Of a DNA stretch of 58,471 nt, positions 39,617-48,730 are shown one piece after another (the stretch's first letter is position 1; each line of letters begins with the position of its first letter). Source of the stretch: Acidovorax sp. CF316 (GTDB lineage: Bacteria; Pseudomonadota; Gammaproteobacteria; Burkholderiales; Burkholderiaceae_C). Location: contig NZ_AKJX01000101.1 in NCBI RefSeq assembly GCF_000276605.1, positions 1 through 58,471 of the forward strand, in the 5' to 3' direction. Made by a program: the position numbers and the translations under genes. A model generated the notes under the pieces. It saw only the letters and a list, made by a program, of their open reading frames with translations, was not told the origin of the DNA and ran no database searches.

Positions 39617-40867
39617 TCAGGCGGCTGCGGGGACCAGGCGCTTCAGGGGCGCTTCGCGTATCGGCAGGTTCACCAATGCGGCGCCCAGGGCCAGCGCGAT
39701 GTCGATGTACCAGACCCAGTCGTAGCTGCCCGTGGCCTGGAACACGCTGCCGCCCAGGTAGGCGCCGAAGAAGCCGCCGATCTGGTGCGAGAGCATCACC
39801 ACGCCGAACAGCATGGCCATGTTGGCCGTGCCGAACATCTTGGCCACCAGGCCGGCCGTGGGTGGCACGGTGGACAGGAAACTCACGCCCATCACGGCGG
39901 CAAAGACCAGCATCACGGCCGTGGTCTTGGGCGCCAGCAGGAAGACCAGCACCGCAATGCCGCGCGTGGCGTACAGGATGGAGAGCAGCGACTTCATGCG
40001 CCAGCGCCCCACGGCCCAGCCCATGGCCAAGCTGCCGATGATGTTGAACAGCCCGATCATGGCCAGCGACCAGCCGCCGACTTCGGGTGGCAGCCCGCAG
40101 GCCGCTATCACGCCCGGCAGGTGCGTGGCCAGAAAGGCCACATGGAAGCCGCAGACCAGGAAGCCCGCCGACAGGTACAGGTAGCTGGGCGTGGCCAGCG
40201 CCTGTGCGATGGCCTGGCGCGCAGTCAGCGCCTTGACGCCCGATACCGCGGCCGCCTGGGCCGCCAGCGCCTTGGAATTGCCCTTGAGCACGAAGGCCGC
40301 CGGCAGCGCCAGCAGCACCAGCACACCCAGCCACTGCATGGCACTGGCCCAGCCCACGGCGGCCGTGAGGCCGATGGCAATGGGAGCCATCGCAAACTGG
40401 CCGAAGGAGCCGCCTGCATTCACGATGCCGGTGGCCAGGCCGCGTTTGGCCGGGGGTACCAGGCGGGTGCTCGCCGCCATCAGAACCGATGGCCCTGCCA
40501 TGCCCGCACCGCCCGCGGCCAGCACGCCGATGGCGAAGATCAGGCCCGCAGTCGTCGTCATCAGCGGCGTGATGATGGTGCCCAGGGCCACCAGCGCCAC
40601 GCCCAGCAGGATCACCCGGCCGGTGCCGATGCGGTCCGCCACGGCGCCCGCAAACGGCTGGGTCAGGCCCCACCACAGCTGGCCAAAGGCAAAGGCCAGG
40701 CTGATGCTGCCCACCCCCAGTCCGGTGGAGGTGTTGAGGGCCGAGAGGAACAGCCCCATGGTCTGGCGCGTGCCCATGGTCAGGGCAAAGGCGCCTGCGG
40801 CGGCCAGCAGCACCAGCCAGATGGCGATCGATCGGTTGGGAGAGGCTGCGTTCACATCATTCGCCAT
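39617..40867 (-). CDS. Major facilitator superfamily transporter
   Basis: From the ATG at 40867, which has GGAGC upstream, the protein has 416 residues and 12 predicted membrane helices. The MFS loop motif between helices 2 and 3 is present (GAVADRIGTGRVILLG), and the pattern repeats in the second half (GWAVGRWRMKSLLSILY). It overlaps the end of the marR gene by 11 bp, so the regulator and the transporter are expressed together. The substrate is unknown; aromatic or carboxylic acids are plausible with a MarR partner. Confidence 0.9.
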   Translation of the reverse strand: MANDVNAASPNRSIAIWLVLLAAAGAFALTMGTRQTMGLFLSALNTSTGLGVGSISLAFAFGQLWWGLTQPFAGAVADRIGTGRVILLGVALVALGTIITPLMTTTAGLIFAIGVLAAGGAGMAGPSVLMAASTRLVPPAKRGLATGIVNAGGSFGQFAMAPIAIGLTAAVGWASAMQWLGVLVLLALPAAFVLKGNSKALAAQAAAVSGVKALTARQAIAQALATPSYLYLSAGFLVCGFHVAFLATHLPGVIAACGLPPEVGGWSLAMIGLFNIIGSLAMGWAVGRWRMKSLLSILYATRGIAVLVFLLAPKTTAVMLVFAAVMGVSFLSTVPPTAGLVAKMFGTANMAMLFGVVMLSHQIGGFFGAYLGGSVFQATGSYDWVWYIDIALALGAALVNLPIREAPLKRLVPAAA

Positions 40868-41336
40868 GGTCAAGCTCCGACACGGGGGACAACAATTCGA
40901 GGCACTCATCGGCCAGGGTGTGCAGGGCCATCACCCGCTCCACGCCCAGCAGGTCGTTGAGCGACAGCTGCGCCACCTTCCAGCAGCGCTGGGCTTCGGC
41001 GCGCTTGTCGCGGCCCGCGTCGGTGATGTGCACCAGGCGGCTGCGCGCGTCGGCGCCCACCTCCAGCGTCACCCAGCCGGCATCCACCAGCGGGCGCAGG
41101 TTGCGCGTGAGCGTGGAGGCATCCATCTTCATCTCCGCCGCCAGGTCGCCCGGGCGGATGGGCCCGAGCTTGAACACATGCGACAGCAGCGAGTACTGCG
41201 TGGTCTTGAGCCCGCACTTGGCCATCTCGGCGTCGTAGTGCTGCCCTACCCGGCGCAACAACTGGCGCAGCTTGAAGTTGGTACAGCCCTGGGGACGCCC
41301 GGCTGTGGTGGGTGGGATGGTGATTTCGGCTTGCAT
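40857..41336 (-). CDS. MarR-family transcriptional regulator
   Basis: The 159-residue protein has the MarR winged helix (residues about 35-110: TQYSLLSHVFKLGPIRPGDL, AAEMKMDASTLTRNLRPLVD, GWVTLEVGADARSRLVHITD). It is first in a MarR-MFS-MaoC-MATE operon and divergent from a thioesterase gene across 58 bp that contain two dyads. It probably represses both directions until an aromatic or carboxylic ligand is bound. Confidence 0.92.
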   Translation of the reverse strand: MQAEITIPPTTAGRPQGCTNFKLRQLLRRVGQHYDAEMAKCGLKTTQYSLLSHVFKLGPIRPGDLAAEMKMDASTLTRNLRPLVDAGWVTLEVGADARSRLVHITDAGRDKRAEAQRCWKVAQLSLNDLLGVERVMALHTLADECLELLSPVSELDHGE

Positions 41337-41351
41337 GGAATTGATTGTATC

Positions 41352-41371
41352 TGCAATAATTGCATATGCAA
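41352..41371. promoter_or_regulatory. Overlapping MarR operator dyads
   Basis: Two dyads overlap in the 58-bp divergent spacer: TGCAAT-A-ATTGCA at 41352-41364 and the perfect palindrome TTGCATATGCAA at 41360-41371. Shared TTGCA half-sites are typical of MarR boxes. Their position between marR and the thioesterase gene suggests that they block both promoters. Binding is inferred. Confidence 0.6.
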
Positions 41372-41394
41372 CACTTCAATCGAAAGAAGACCCC

Positions 41395-41946
41395 ATGACA
41401 CAGCACAACCAACTCGAACAATGGCTTGCCCTGGAGCAAGAGGTGATGGCCCGCATGGACGGCGGCGTAGGCCCCGGCGTGGCGCGGCCCGACCGGGTGG
41501 CCGGCCTCACCGGCCTGCAGATGATGCAGGCCATGCTGCGCGGCGAACTGCCCTACCCGCCCATCGCGCGCACGCTCGACTTTCGCCTGGTGGAGGTCGG
41601 CGAAGGCCTGGCCGTCTTCCAGGGCACACCCGGCGTGGAGCACCTGAACCCCATGGGCACGGTGCACGGCGGCTGGTTCGCCACCCTGCTCGACTCGGCC
41701 CTGGGCTGCGCGGTGCACACCCGCATGCTGCCCGGGCGCGGCTACACCACGGCCGAGCTGGGCGTGAACCTGGTCAAGGCCATCACCCCCAAGGTACAGC
41801 GCGTGCGCGCCGAAGGCCGCGTGATCCACTGCGGCCGCCAACTGGCCACGGCCGAGGCGCGCCTGGTGGGCCCCGACGGCACCCTGTACGCCCACGCCAC
41901 GACCACCTGCCTGGTCTTCGATCTGCCGACGCAGGCGAAGGCGTAG
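41395..41946 (+). CDS. PaaI-family hot-dog thioesterase
   Basis: The 183-residue protein has the PaaI thioesterase core: GTVHGGWFATLLDSALGCAV with the conserved G-x-x-H-G-G and the catalytic acidic residue, then YTTAELGVNLVKAI. It hydrolyses an aryl- or acyl-CoA to the free acid. It is divergent from the marR operon and shares its operator region, so it is probably induced together with the transporter genes. Release of the acid by this enzyme and export by the MFS or MATE protein would make sense together (inference). Confidence 0.88.
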   Translation: MTQHNQLEQWLALEQEVMARMDGGVGPGVARPDRVAGLTGLQMMQAMLRGELPYPPIARTLDFRLVEVGEGLAVFQGTPGVEHLNPMGTVHGGWFATLLDSALGCAVHTRMLPGRGYTTAELGVNLVKAITPKVQRVRAEGRVIHCGRQLATAEARLVGPDGTLYAHATTTCLVFDLPTQAKA

Positions 41947-42062
41947 GCTTTCCAAGGTAAGGAATCCGGAGGGTTCTGATCGCTGCCTTCCGGCGCATGC
42001 CTGGTGCTACCCTACGGGACCGCAGCGAAGCGCAGCGGCAGTGAAACCTCATCGAGGGTCGT

Positions 42063-42860
42063 ATGGCACCAGAACTCAGCGAACACGGTCAGCAACTTGT
42101 CTTGGGCCTGTCTTCACGCACCGGCTTCAGTCCGGATGCCGTAAGGCAGTTGCTGGCGGCCCTGCAGGAGGGCAACGGCACGATGGCTCAGTTTGCCCAC
42201 CCCGAGTTCGGCGGCAGCGGCCAATGGGTGCGCGGCGGCATGGTCATGATCGGCGACATGTTCAATGACGCATTGAAGGCACGCGTGAATGCCCTGGCGA
42301 CCGAACTGGCCAGTGCCCTGGCCGGTTCACCAGCCCCCATGCCGGCAAGCCCTCCCCCATCGCAATCCCAGAGCAACGGCAAAATGGGGTTCGCCAGTGC
42401 ACCACCATCGATCTTCGCCACCCATCCTCAATCCCCCTGGTATCCAGCGGACCTGGGCACACCCCACAGCAGCGGCTCGCAGAACACCACCCGGTATGCC
42501 TACTTCGCCGACAAGCGCCGCCTTGCGGTGGATGTGGGCGGCAGGGTGTCGCTGTACGACACGCTGGAACACCAGATCCAAGGCGTCGGCCAGCAGCAAG
42601 GCGGCACAGGCACGCTTACCTTCACCAGCCAGCACGGCACCGTGGACCTGTCTGCCCTGCCCGTGGTTCGCCAGGGTGATGATCCCGTGGTTGGACCCCA
42701 GGCAGCCGTCCCGCCCAAAGAAGCAGCGCCCGGCAGCAATAGCAACACGCAAGCGTCCATCGTCGAAACCATCTCACAGCTTGCCGCGCTCAAGGACAGG
42801 GGCATCCTCACCGAGCAGGAATTCGCGGTGAAGAAGGCCGAACTGCTCGCGCGGATCTGA
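42063..42860 (+). CDS. SHOCT-domain protein of unknown function
   Basis: The 265-residue protein has an N-terminal region of about 75 residues (SEHGQQLVLGLSSRTGFSPD, GGMVMIGDMFNDALKARV) that looks like a conserved but unnamed domain, a Ser/Pro-rich linker, a middle beta segment (TRYAYFADKRRLAVDV) and a C-terminal SHOCT motif (ISQLAALKDRGILTEQEFAV). SHOCT tails often mediate oligomerisation or membrane contact. No signal peptide is visible. The function is unknown. Confidence 0.75.
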   Translation: MAPELSEHGQQLVLGLSSRTGFSPDAVRQLLAALQEGNGTMAQFAHPEFGGSGQWVRGGMVMIGDMFNDALKARVNALATELASALAGSPAPMPASPPPSQSQSNGKMGFASAPPSIFATHPQSPWYPADLGTPHSSGSQNTTRYAYFADKRRLAVDVGGRVSLYDTLEHQIQGVGQQQGGTGTLTFTSQHGTVDLSALPVVRQGDDPVVGPQAAVPPKEAAPGSNSNTQASIVETISQLAALKDRGILTEQEFAVKKAELLARI

Positions 42861-42914
42861 CCCTGCCAACACCGTGGTGTGCCTGGTCTTCGATCTGCCG
42901 GCACAATCGAGGGC

Positions 42915-43328
42915 ATGAGATTCCTCCACACGATGCTCCGCGTTGGCAACCTTCAGCGCTCGATTGATTTCTACACCCAGGTGCTGGGCATGCAGCTGCT
43001 GCGCCAGTCCGAAAACCCCGAGTACAAGTACTCGCTGGCGTTTCTCGGCTTCGACGGCGGCAACCCCGGCCAGGCCGAGATCGAATTGACCTACAACTGG
43101 GGCACCGAAAGCTACGACCTGGGCACGGCCTACGGCCATATCGCCCTGGGCGTGCCCGATGCGTACGCGGCCTGCGACAAGATCAAGGCCGCGGGCGGCA
43201 ACGTGACGCGCGAGGCCGGGCCGGTGAAGGGCGGCACCACGGTGATCGCGTTTGTGACGGATCCGGATGGGTACAAGATCGAGCTGATCGAGCGCAAAAA
43301 CGACACGGGCGGCACCGGATTGCGCTGA
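42915..43328 (+). CDS. gloA: Lactoylglutathione lyase (glyoxalase I)
   Basis: The 137-residue protein is a full-length Glx[21 protein letters not shown] with the first metal His (residue 5), [10 protein letters not shown] with the Glu ligand near 55-60, [11 protein letters not shown] with the second His near 75, and [12 protein letters not shown] with the last Glu near 124. It converts the methylglyoxal-glutathione hemithioacetal to S-lactoylglutathione. A terminator follows immediately. A ChaC glutathione-degrading enzyme lies about 0.7 kb further on. Confidence 0.95.
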   Translation: MRFLHTMLRVGNLQRSIDFYTQVLGMQLLRQSENPEYKYSLAFLGFDGGNPGQAEIELTYNWGTESYDLGTAYGHIALGVPDAYAACDKIKAAGGNVTREAGPVKGGTTVIAFVTDPDGYKIELIERKNDTGGTGLR

Positions 43329-43356
43329 GCGCACCGCCCTGCTGCATCCAACAAAA

Positions 43357-43379
43357 AAGCCCGGCAATGCCGGGCTTTT
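43357..43379. terminator. Bidirectional terminator between gloA and the OmpA-like gene
   Basis: A 9-bp stem AAGCCCGGC-AAT-GCCGGGCTT is flanked by an A run on the left and a T run on the right, so it can end transcription of gloA (+) and of the convergent OmpA-like gene (-). It is a textbook bidirectional hairpin. Confidence 0.9.
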
Positions 43380-43424
43380 GCATTCTCTGCGCCCCACGCT
43401 GTAACGTGGAGCCCGCCATGGGGA

Positions 43425-43976
43425 TCAGCCTGCAGCCAGCGCCACTTCCACCCGACGCGCCTCGGCATTGCTGCCGCTGGCCGTCGTTTCCTCAGGCTTC
43501 TTGAGCTCGATCTTGTCCTCGGCCACGCCCAGGCCCTTGAGCGCATCGCGCACCGCATAGGCGCGTTGCTTGGCCAGTTCGGCATTGGCGGCGGCGTCGC
43601 CCGTGGCGTCGTGGAAGCCCGAGACCACAGCCTTCTTGCCTTCGGCCACGCCCTTGACCACGTCGGCCAGGGCTTCGTTGGCGCCAGCGGCCAGGTCGGC
43701 CTTGGCGCTGGCGAAGTAGAACTTCACGACGCCGTTCTCGACGCGCACGCTGGCGGCGTCGGCCGCAGCAGCAGTTGCAGCCGTGTCAGCGGCCGGAGCG
43801 GCTGGTGCGTTGCTTGCAAGTGCGGTGGCTGCAGGGGCTGCCTTAGCGGACTTTGCGGCGCCCAGGCGCTTGACCACCACGGTACCGACCGCGGTGGAAA
43901 TGATCAGTGCGATCAGGATGAACAGAAAACCGAGTGCAAAACGTTCTTGGCTGTCGTTGTCGGAACTACCGGACAT
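43425..43976 (-). CDS. OmpA-like periplasmic protein with N-terminal membrane anchor
   Basis: The 183-residue protein has one N-terminal membrane helix (FALGFLFILIALIISTAVGT, about 13-32), an Ala-rich linker, and an OmpA-type peptidoglycan-binding domain (about 75-180: VVKFYFASAKADL, VVSGFHDATGDAAANAELAK, RAYAVRDALKGLGV, then NAEARRVEVALA with the conserved RRVE). It probably links the inner membrane to peptidoglycan. GGGAG lies before the ATG. Confidence 0.87.
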   Translation of the reverse strand: MSGSSDNDSQERFALGFLFILIALIISTAVGTVVVKRLGAAKSAKAAPAATALASNAPAAPAADTAATAAAADAASVRVENGVVKFYFASAKADLAAGANEALADVVKGVAEGKKAVVSGFHDATGDAAANAELAKQRAYAVRDALKGLGVAEDKIELKKPEETTASGSNAEARRVEVALAAG

Positions 43977-44062
43977 GGGGTCTCCCTGTATGTATATCTA
44001 TATGCGTGATGGATGTTGTCGGGTGCCAGGCTCGGGCACCTTCTTCATTGTAGAGTGATGGC

Positions 44063-44659
44063 ATGACGAGTCTTCCCGCACCGCTGCGCGATCCCGCTCC
44101 CATGCTGGAGCGGGCCCTGCAGGAATGGGGTGGCCACAAGGACCTGTGGGTGTTCGGCTACGGCTCGCTGATCTGGCGGCCCGATTTCGACTTCAGCGAG
44201 CGCCGGGCGGCCCGTGTGCACGGCTGGCACCGGGCACTCAAGATGTGGAGCCGCATCAACCGTGGCACGCCCGAGTGCCCGGGCCTGGTGTTTGGCATGC
44301 TCTCGGGCGGCAGCTGCCGGGGCATGGTGTTCCGGGTGGACAAGGCGCATGCGCGCCAGGTGCTGATCAACCTGTGGCAGCGCGAGATGATGACCGGCGT
44401 GTACGACCCGCGCTGGCTCACCTGCCACACGCCCCATGGCAGCGTACAGGCGCTGGCCTTCACCCTGTCGCGCAAAAGCCCCAACCACACGGGCGAGCTG
44501 CCCGACCAGGAGTACTGCCGTATCTTCGAGCAGGCCTGCGGCAAGTTCGGCACCACGCGCGACTACGCCCAGGCCACCTACGACGAGCTGCGCCGGCTGG
44601 GCATCCACGACCGCTCGCTGGGAAGATTACTTTCGCTTACCGACAAAAAGCAGGCATAG
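44063..44659 (+). CDS. Glutathione-specific gamma-glutamylcyclotransferase (ChaC family)
   Basis: The 198-residue protein has the ChaC substrate-binding loop VFGYGSLIW at residues 30-38 and the conserved RVHGWHRALKMWS, RGTPECPGLVFGM and NLWQREMMTGVYDPRWL blocks. The catalytic Glu region lies in this middle part. It cleaves glutathione to 5-oxoproline and Cys-Gly. It is followed by sodC 99 bp downstream on the same strand, a neighbourhood with a redox theme. Confidence 0.9.
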   Translation: MTSLPAPLRDPAPMLERALQEWGGHKDLWVFGYGSLIWRPDFDFSERRAARVHGWHRALKMWSRINRGTPECPGLVFGMLSGGSCRGMVFRVDKAHARQVLINLWQREMMTGVYDPRWLTCHTPHGSVQALAFTLSRKSPNHTGELPDQEYCRIFEQACGKFGTTRDYAQATYDELRRLGIHDRSLGRLLSLTDKKQA

Positions 44660-44758
44660 TGCGGCACTGGTGTGGTGCAGAGCAAGCCGTCTGCGCCACT
44701 GCACCTCTATCGACCTATCTGCCCTGTTCGTTTGTTTGTTCAAGGAGTGAGCTTCATC

Positions 44759-45280
44759 ATGATTCTTCGTACCGCCCTGGCCGCCGCCGCCGTGGCCAGC
44801 ATTGCCGGCTGCGCCGCCTTTTCGTCGTCCGGCCCTTCGGCCGTGGCCAAGCTCGAATCCACGCGTGGCAACACCACCACCGGCACGGTGACCTTCGTGC
44901 AGACCGGTGACGTGGTCAAGGTCCACGGTGAAGTCCGTGGCCTCAAGCCCGGTGCCGAGCACGGTTTCCACATCCATGAAAAGGGTGATTGCTCCAGCGG
45001 CGACGGCATGAGCGCCGGCGGCCACTTCAACCCCGGCGGCAAGCCGCACGGCAGCCATGGCGCCGCCGAGCACCACACGGGCGACCTGCCCAGCCTGAAG
45101 GCCGACGCCGGCGGCGTGGCCAAGATCAGTTTCGAGTCGCGTTCCATCCGCGTGGGCAGCACCGCCAACGACATCGTCGGCAAGGGCCTGATCGTGCACC
45201 GCGACCCCGACGACTACACCACCCAGCCCACCGGCAATGCCGGCCCACGCCTGGCGTGCGCCGTGATCACGGCGAAGTAA
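44759..45280 (+). CDS. sodC: Cu/Zn superoxide dismutase, lipoprotein form
   Basis: The 173-residue protein has a short signal ending in a lipobox-like IAGC (Cys about 17), so it is probably a lipoprotein. Metal ligands are in place: HGFHIHEKGDC (Cu His pair and a disulfide Cys), GHFNPGGKPHG, EHHTGDLPSL (Zn ligands and Asp), and IVHRDPDDY, with a C-terminal RLACAVI completing the disulfide. It removes periplasmic superoxide. It overlaps the convergent gene by 14 bp at the 3' end. Confidence 0.94.
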   Translation: MILRTALAAAAVASIAGCAAFSSSGPSAVAKLESTRGNTTTGTVTFVQTGDVVKVHGEVRGLKPGAEHGFHIHEKGDCSSGDGMSAGGHFNPGGKPHGSHGAAEHHTGDLPSLKADAGGVAKISFESRSIRVGSTANDIVGKGLIVHRDPDDYTTQPTGNAGPRLACAVITAK

Positions 45281-45842
45281 GCCTGCCGGCCAGGACCTGC
45301 TCCGCCCGGGCCAGGTCCTGCACGGTGTCCACATCGGTCACCGCGCCTTCGTCATCGACTTCCACCAGCCGCGACCGGCCCTGCGCCTGCTGCTCGCGCA
45401 CCACGCTGGCGGCGCCCTGCTCTCCCGCCAGGGCCAGCAGGCCCGGCAGGCATTGCGCCGAAAAAGCCACCGGGTGACCGCGCTCGCCCTCGTGCACCGG
45501 CACGGCCACCGCACAGCCGTACAGCGCAGCCGCCATCCTGCGCAGGGTTTGCGGCCGCACCAGGGGCAGATCCCCGGGCAGCACCAGCCAGCCGGGCGCA
45601 TCTGCCGTGGCACGCACAGCCGCCGCGATCGAATCCCCCATGCCCGGGTGGCCCGCATCCTCCAGGTGCCAGGGCAGGCCGCTGGCGCGCACGGCGGCCA
45701 GCGTGTGCTCCAGCACCGGCAGGCCATGGAGCAACGCGCTCAGCTTGTGCACGCTGCCACCTGAAGCCGCAAAGCGCTCGCCCCGGCCGGAGGCCAGCAC
45801 CAGCACCACGGGGGATGGCAGCGGTTGCGGTGCCATCGTCAC
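45267..45842 (-). CDS. MocA-like molybdenum cofactor nucleotidyltransferase
   Basis: The 191-residue protein is an NTP-transferase of the MobA/MocA fold: VVLVLASGRGERFAASGG (the nucleotide loop), HKLSALLHGLPVLEHTL, GWLVLPGDLPLVRP with the metal Asp, and HPVAFSAQ. MocA adds CMP to molybdopterin for xanthine-oxidase-family enzymes. The gene overlaps the end of the molybdenum hydroxylase large-subunit gene by 4 bp, which strongly supports a role in maturing that enzyme. Confidence 0.87.
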   Translation of the reverse strand: MTMAPQPLPSPVVLVLASGRGERFAASGGSVHKLSALLHGLPVLEHTLAAVRASGLPWHLEDAGHPGMGDSIAAAVRATADAPGWLVLPGDLPLVRPQTLRRMAAALYGCAVAVPVHEGERGHPVAFSAQCLPGLLALAGEQGAASVVREQQAQGRSRLVEVDDEGAVTDVDTVQDLARAEQVLAGRLTSP

Positions 45843-48103
45843 GCCATCTTGAACGGCAGCTCACGCGGCGTCTTGCCCGTGAGTTGCGCAATGGCGTTGG
45901 CAAATGCCGGCGCCAGCGGCGGCAGCCCGGGCTCGCCCATGCCCGTGGGCGGTTCTGCGCTGGGCACGATGTGCACGGCCACCTGCGGCATGTCGGTGAT
46001 GCGCGGCACGGCGAAGTCGCCGAAATTGCTTTGCTCCACCACGCCGTCCTTGAGCGTGATGGCACCGCCCGGCAGGCACATCGACAGGCCCATCAGCGCC
46101 CCGCCCTGCACCTGGGCCTCCACGCTTTTCGGGTTGACCGCCAGGTTGCAGTGCACACCGGCCGTGATGCGGTGCAGCTTGGGGGCACCATCCTTGACCG
46201 AGGCCTCGACCACATAGGCCACGACCGACTGGAAGGATTCGTGCACCGCCACGCCCCAGGCGCGGCCCGCGGCCAGCTTCTTCTTGCCATAGCCGGACTG
46301 GGCCACCGCGAGCTGCAGCGCCGCCTTGTGGCGGGGGTGCTTGTCGCCCATCAGGCGCAGGCGGTAGGCCACGGGGTCCTGCTTGGTGGTGCGGGCCACC
46401 TCGTCGATCAGCGTCTCCATGGCGTAGGCCGTGTGGGTGGAGCCCACGCTGCGCCACCAGAGCACTGGCACGTTGACCTGTGGGTGGTGGACCGAAAGCT
46501 TCATGGGCACATCATAGGGCTCCTTCATGCCTTCGATGGCCGTGGCGTCGATGCCGTTCTTGACCATGAAGCCCTCGAACGGCGAACCCTTGACGATGGA
46601 CTGGCCCACGATGGTGTGGTCCCAGGCCAGGATCTGGCCCTGGGCGTCGAAACCGATCTCGGCGCGGTGCACATGCATGGGGCGATAGTAGCCGCCCTTG
46701 ATGTCGTCCTCGCGGCTCCAGAGCGTGCGCACGGGCACCGCCAGGCCGGCGCCCAGCGCGGCTTTGGCCACGCCGCAGGCCTCTACCACGTAGTCGCTGG
46801 TGGGAATGGCACGGCGGCCAAAGCCGCCCCCGGCCATCTGCGTGTGCACCTTGACGTTCTGCGGCTGCAGGCCCAGGGCCTGGGCGGCGGCCACCGCGTC
46901 CAGGCCGGGCATCTGCGTGCCCATCCACAACTCGGCCTTGTCGCCAGCCAGCAGCACGGTGCAGTTGAGCGGCTCCATGGGGGCATGGGCCAGGTAGGGG
47001 AAGACGAACTCGGCGCTGATCTTGTGCGGCGCATTCGCCAGCGCGGCCGTGTCGGCCTGCATGGCGACCAGGCCGGGCTTGGCCGCGAGCGCGCGGTAGC
47101 TGGCCAGCAGGGCCGTGGTGTCGGGCTTTTCCACTGCGTCGGTGTTCCATTCCACCTTGAGCGCGTCGCGGCCCTGCTTGGCCGCCCAGTAGCCATCGGC
47201 GATCACCGCCACGCCCTCGCCGCCCCGGTCGGTGGGCACGCGCAGCACGGCCTTCACCCCCTTGACCGCCTTGGCGGCCGAGTCGTCCAGCGATTTGAGC
47301 TTGGCCGCGAACACCGGCGGGCGCGCCACCACGGCGGTCAGCATGCCGGGCAGGCGCACGTCGATGCCATAGTCCTGCAGGCCGCTGGACTTGGCCTTGG
47401 CGTCGAGCCGCCCCGTGGGCTGGCCGATCAGGCGGAACTGCTTGGGGTCCTTCAGGGTGACCTTCTCGGGCACCGGCAGCTTCATGGCAGCCTCGGCCAG
47501 CTCGCCGTAACCCAGCTTCTTGCCGCCGGGCCCCACGACAAAGCCGTTCTGCGTGCGCAGGGCCGATGCGTCCACGCCCCACTGCGCCGCCGCGGCCGAC
47601 ACCAGCATGGCGCGGGTGCGGGCACCGAGTTCGCGGTACTGGGTGTAGGAGTTCTTGATGGAGTTGGAGCCGCCCGTGAGGTGCAGGCCCATGGCCGGGT
47701 CGGCATAGGCGATGTTGGCGTCGCCGTGCGTGCTGCGCACCTTGGACCAGTCGGCATCGAGCTCCTCGGCCAGGATCATGGGCAGGCCGGTCTGCACGCC
47801 CTGGCCAAAATCCAGCCGGTTGATGGTGACGGTGACGATGCCATCGGGCTCGATGCGCACAAAGGCCGAAGGCTGCTGGAAGGGCTTGAGGCCGGCGGCC
47901 GGCGCAGCTGCCGTGCCCTGCGCGACGGAGGCCAGCGGAAACGCGCCCAGGGCGAAGCCGGTGGCCGCCGTGACCTTGAGAAAGCTGCGGCGCGCCAGGC
48001 CTTCGGCCAGGCCCGCTTCGGCAGGCCCCTCCTGGGATTTCTCCAGCAGCGCGAGCAAATGGCGGGGCATGTGGGCCTGAACGGTGTCGGGATGGAAATG
48101 CAT
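45839..48103 (-). CDS. Molybdenum hydroxylase large subunit (isoquinoline 1-oxidoreductase beta/IorB-like)
   Basis: From the ATG at 48103 the protein has 754 residues. It has a Tat signal (RRSFLKVTAATGFALGAF, from about residue 38) and aldehyde-oxidase/xanthine-dehydrogenase Mo-binding domains: GLQPQNVKVHTQMAGGGFGRR, and GMGEPGLPPLAPA with the active-site Glu near the C-terminus. This is the periplasmic IorB-type subunit that hydroxylates N-heterocycles or oxidises aldehydes. It follows the 2Fe-2S subunit after 13 bp and precedes the MocA-like gene. The physiological electron acceptor is usually a cytochrome; none is seen here. Confidence 0.9.
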   Translation of the reverse strand: MHFHPDTVQAHMPRHLLALLEKSQEGPAEAGLAEGLARRSFLKVTAATGFALGAFPLASVAQGTAAAPAAGLKPFQQPSAFVRIEPDGIVTVTINRLDFGQGVQTGLPMILAEELDADWSKVRSTHGDANIAYADPAMGLHLTGGSNSIKNSYTQYRELGARTRAMLVSAAAAQWGVDASALRTQNGFVVGPGGKKLGYGELAEAAMKLPVPEKVTLKDPKQFRLIGQPTGRLDAKAKSSGLQDYGIDVRLPGMLTAVVARPPVFAAKLKSLDDSAAKAVKGVKAVLRVPTDRGGEGVAVIADGYWAAKQGRDALKVEWNTDAVEKPDTTALLASYRALAAKPGLVAMQADTAALANAPHKISAEFVFPYLAHAPMEPLNCTVLLAGDKAELWMGTQMPGLDAVAAAQALGLQPQNVKVHTQMAGGGFGRRAIPTSDYVVEACGVAKAALGAGLAVPVRTLWSREDDIKGGYYRPMHVHRAEIGFDAQGQILAWDHTIVGQSIVKGSPFEGFMVKNGIDATAIEGMKEPYDVPMKLSVHHPQVNVPVLWWRSVGSTHTAYAMETLIDEVARTTKQDPVAYRLRLMGDKHPRHKAALQLAVAQSGYGKKKLAAGRAWGVAVHESFQSVVAYVVEASVKDGAPKLHRITAGVHCNLAVNPKSVEAQVQGGALMGLSMCLPGGAITLKDGVVEQSNFGDFAVPRITDMPQVAVHIVPSAEPPTGMGEPGLPPLAPAFANAIAQLTGKTPRELPFKMA

Positions 48104-48116
48104 GGTGTGCGCTCCT

Positions 48117-48578
48117 TCAGGCCAGGGTGCGGGCGGCATCATGGATGGCCGCGCGGATGCGTACATAGGTTCCACAGCGGCAGACATTGCCGGCCATGGC
48201 GGTATCGATGTCGGCGTCGCTGGGCTTCTTCTTGCCCTTGAGCAAGGCGGTGGCGCTCATGATCTGACCGCTCTGGCAGTAGCCGCACTGCGCCACGTCG
48301 TGCTTGACCCAGGCGGCGTGCACGGCCTTGCCCACCTTGTCGCTGGCCGCGATGGCCTCGATGGTGGTGATCTTCTGGCCCGCAGCGGCCGAGATCGGCG
48401 TGATGCACGAACGGATCGGCGCGCCGTTCAGGTGCACGGTGCAGGCGCCGCACAGGGCCTGGCCGCAGCCGAACTTGGTGCCGGTCATGCCCAGCGTGTC
48501 GCGCAGGGCCCAGAGGATGGGGGTGGATTCATCGGCATCCACAGCCGTTTCTTTGCCGTTGATATGGAGGGTGGGCAT
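48117..48578 (-). CDS. Molybdenum hydroxylase 2Fe-2S subunit (IorA-like)
   Basis: From the ATG at 48578, preceded by AGGAG, the protein has 153 residues. It has two 2Fe-2S clusters: the ferredoxin-type GTKFGCGQALCGACTVH with a later Cys in IRSC, and the C-terminal CGYCQSGQIM plus NVCRCGTY. This is the small subunit that carries electrons away from the Mo centre of the partner encoded at 45839-48103. No signal peptide is present, so export would be by hitch-hiking on the Tat signal of the large subunit. Confidence 0.93.
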   Translation of the reverse strand: MPTLHINGKETAVDADESTPILWALRDTLGMTGTKFGCGQALCGACTVHLNGAPIRSCITPISAAAGQKITTIEAIAASDKVGKAVHAAWVKHDVAQCGYCQSGQIMSATALLKGKKKPSDADIDTAMAGNVCRCGTYVRIRAAIHDAARTLA

Positions 48579-48730
48579 CGTGGGTTCTCCTTGGGGAGGT
48601 TTTTTTACAGTGCGGGGGGAACAGCAGGACGAAGGCAGCTTGAGCGCCGCCATCGACCAGGCAACGGGAACGCGGTAGGGGTTGCCATTTTTAAGAGAAT
48701 ATTTATTCGATTAAAGCGCAAATCGGCGGA

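Noticed and set aside
45267..45280. Frameshift at the sodC and MocA gene ends because they overlap
   Set aside because: Both frames are complete with normal C-termini; a 14-bp convergent overlap is ordinary in compact genomes.
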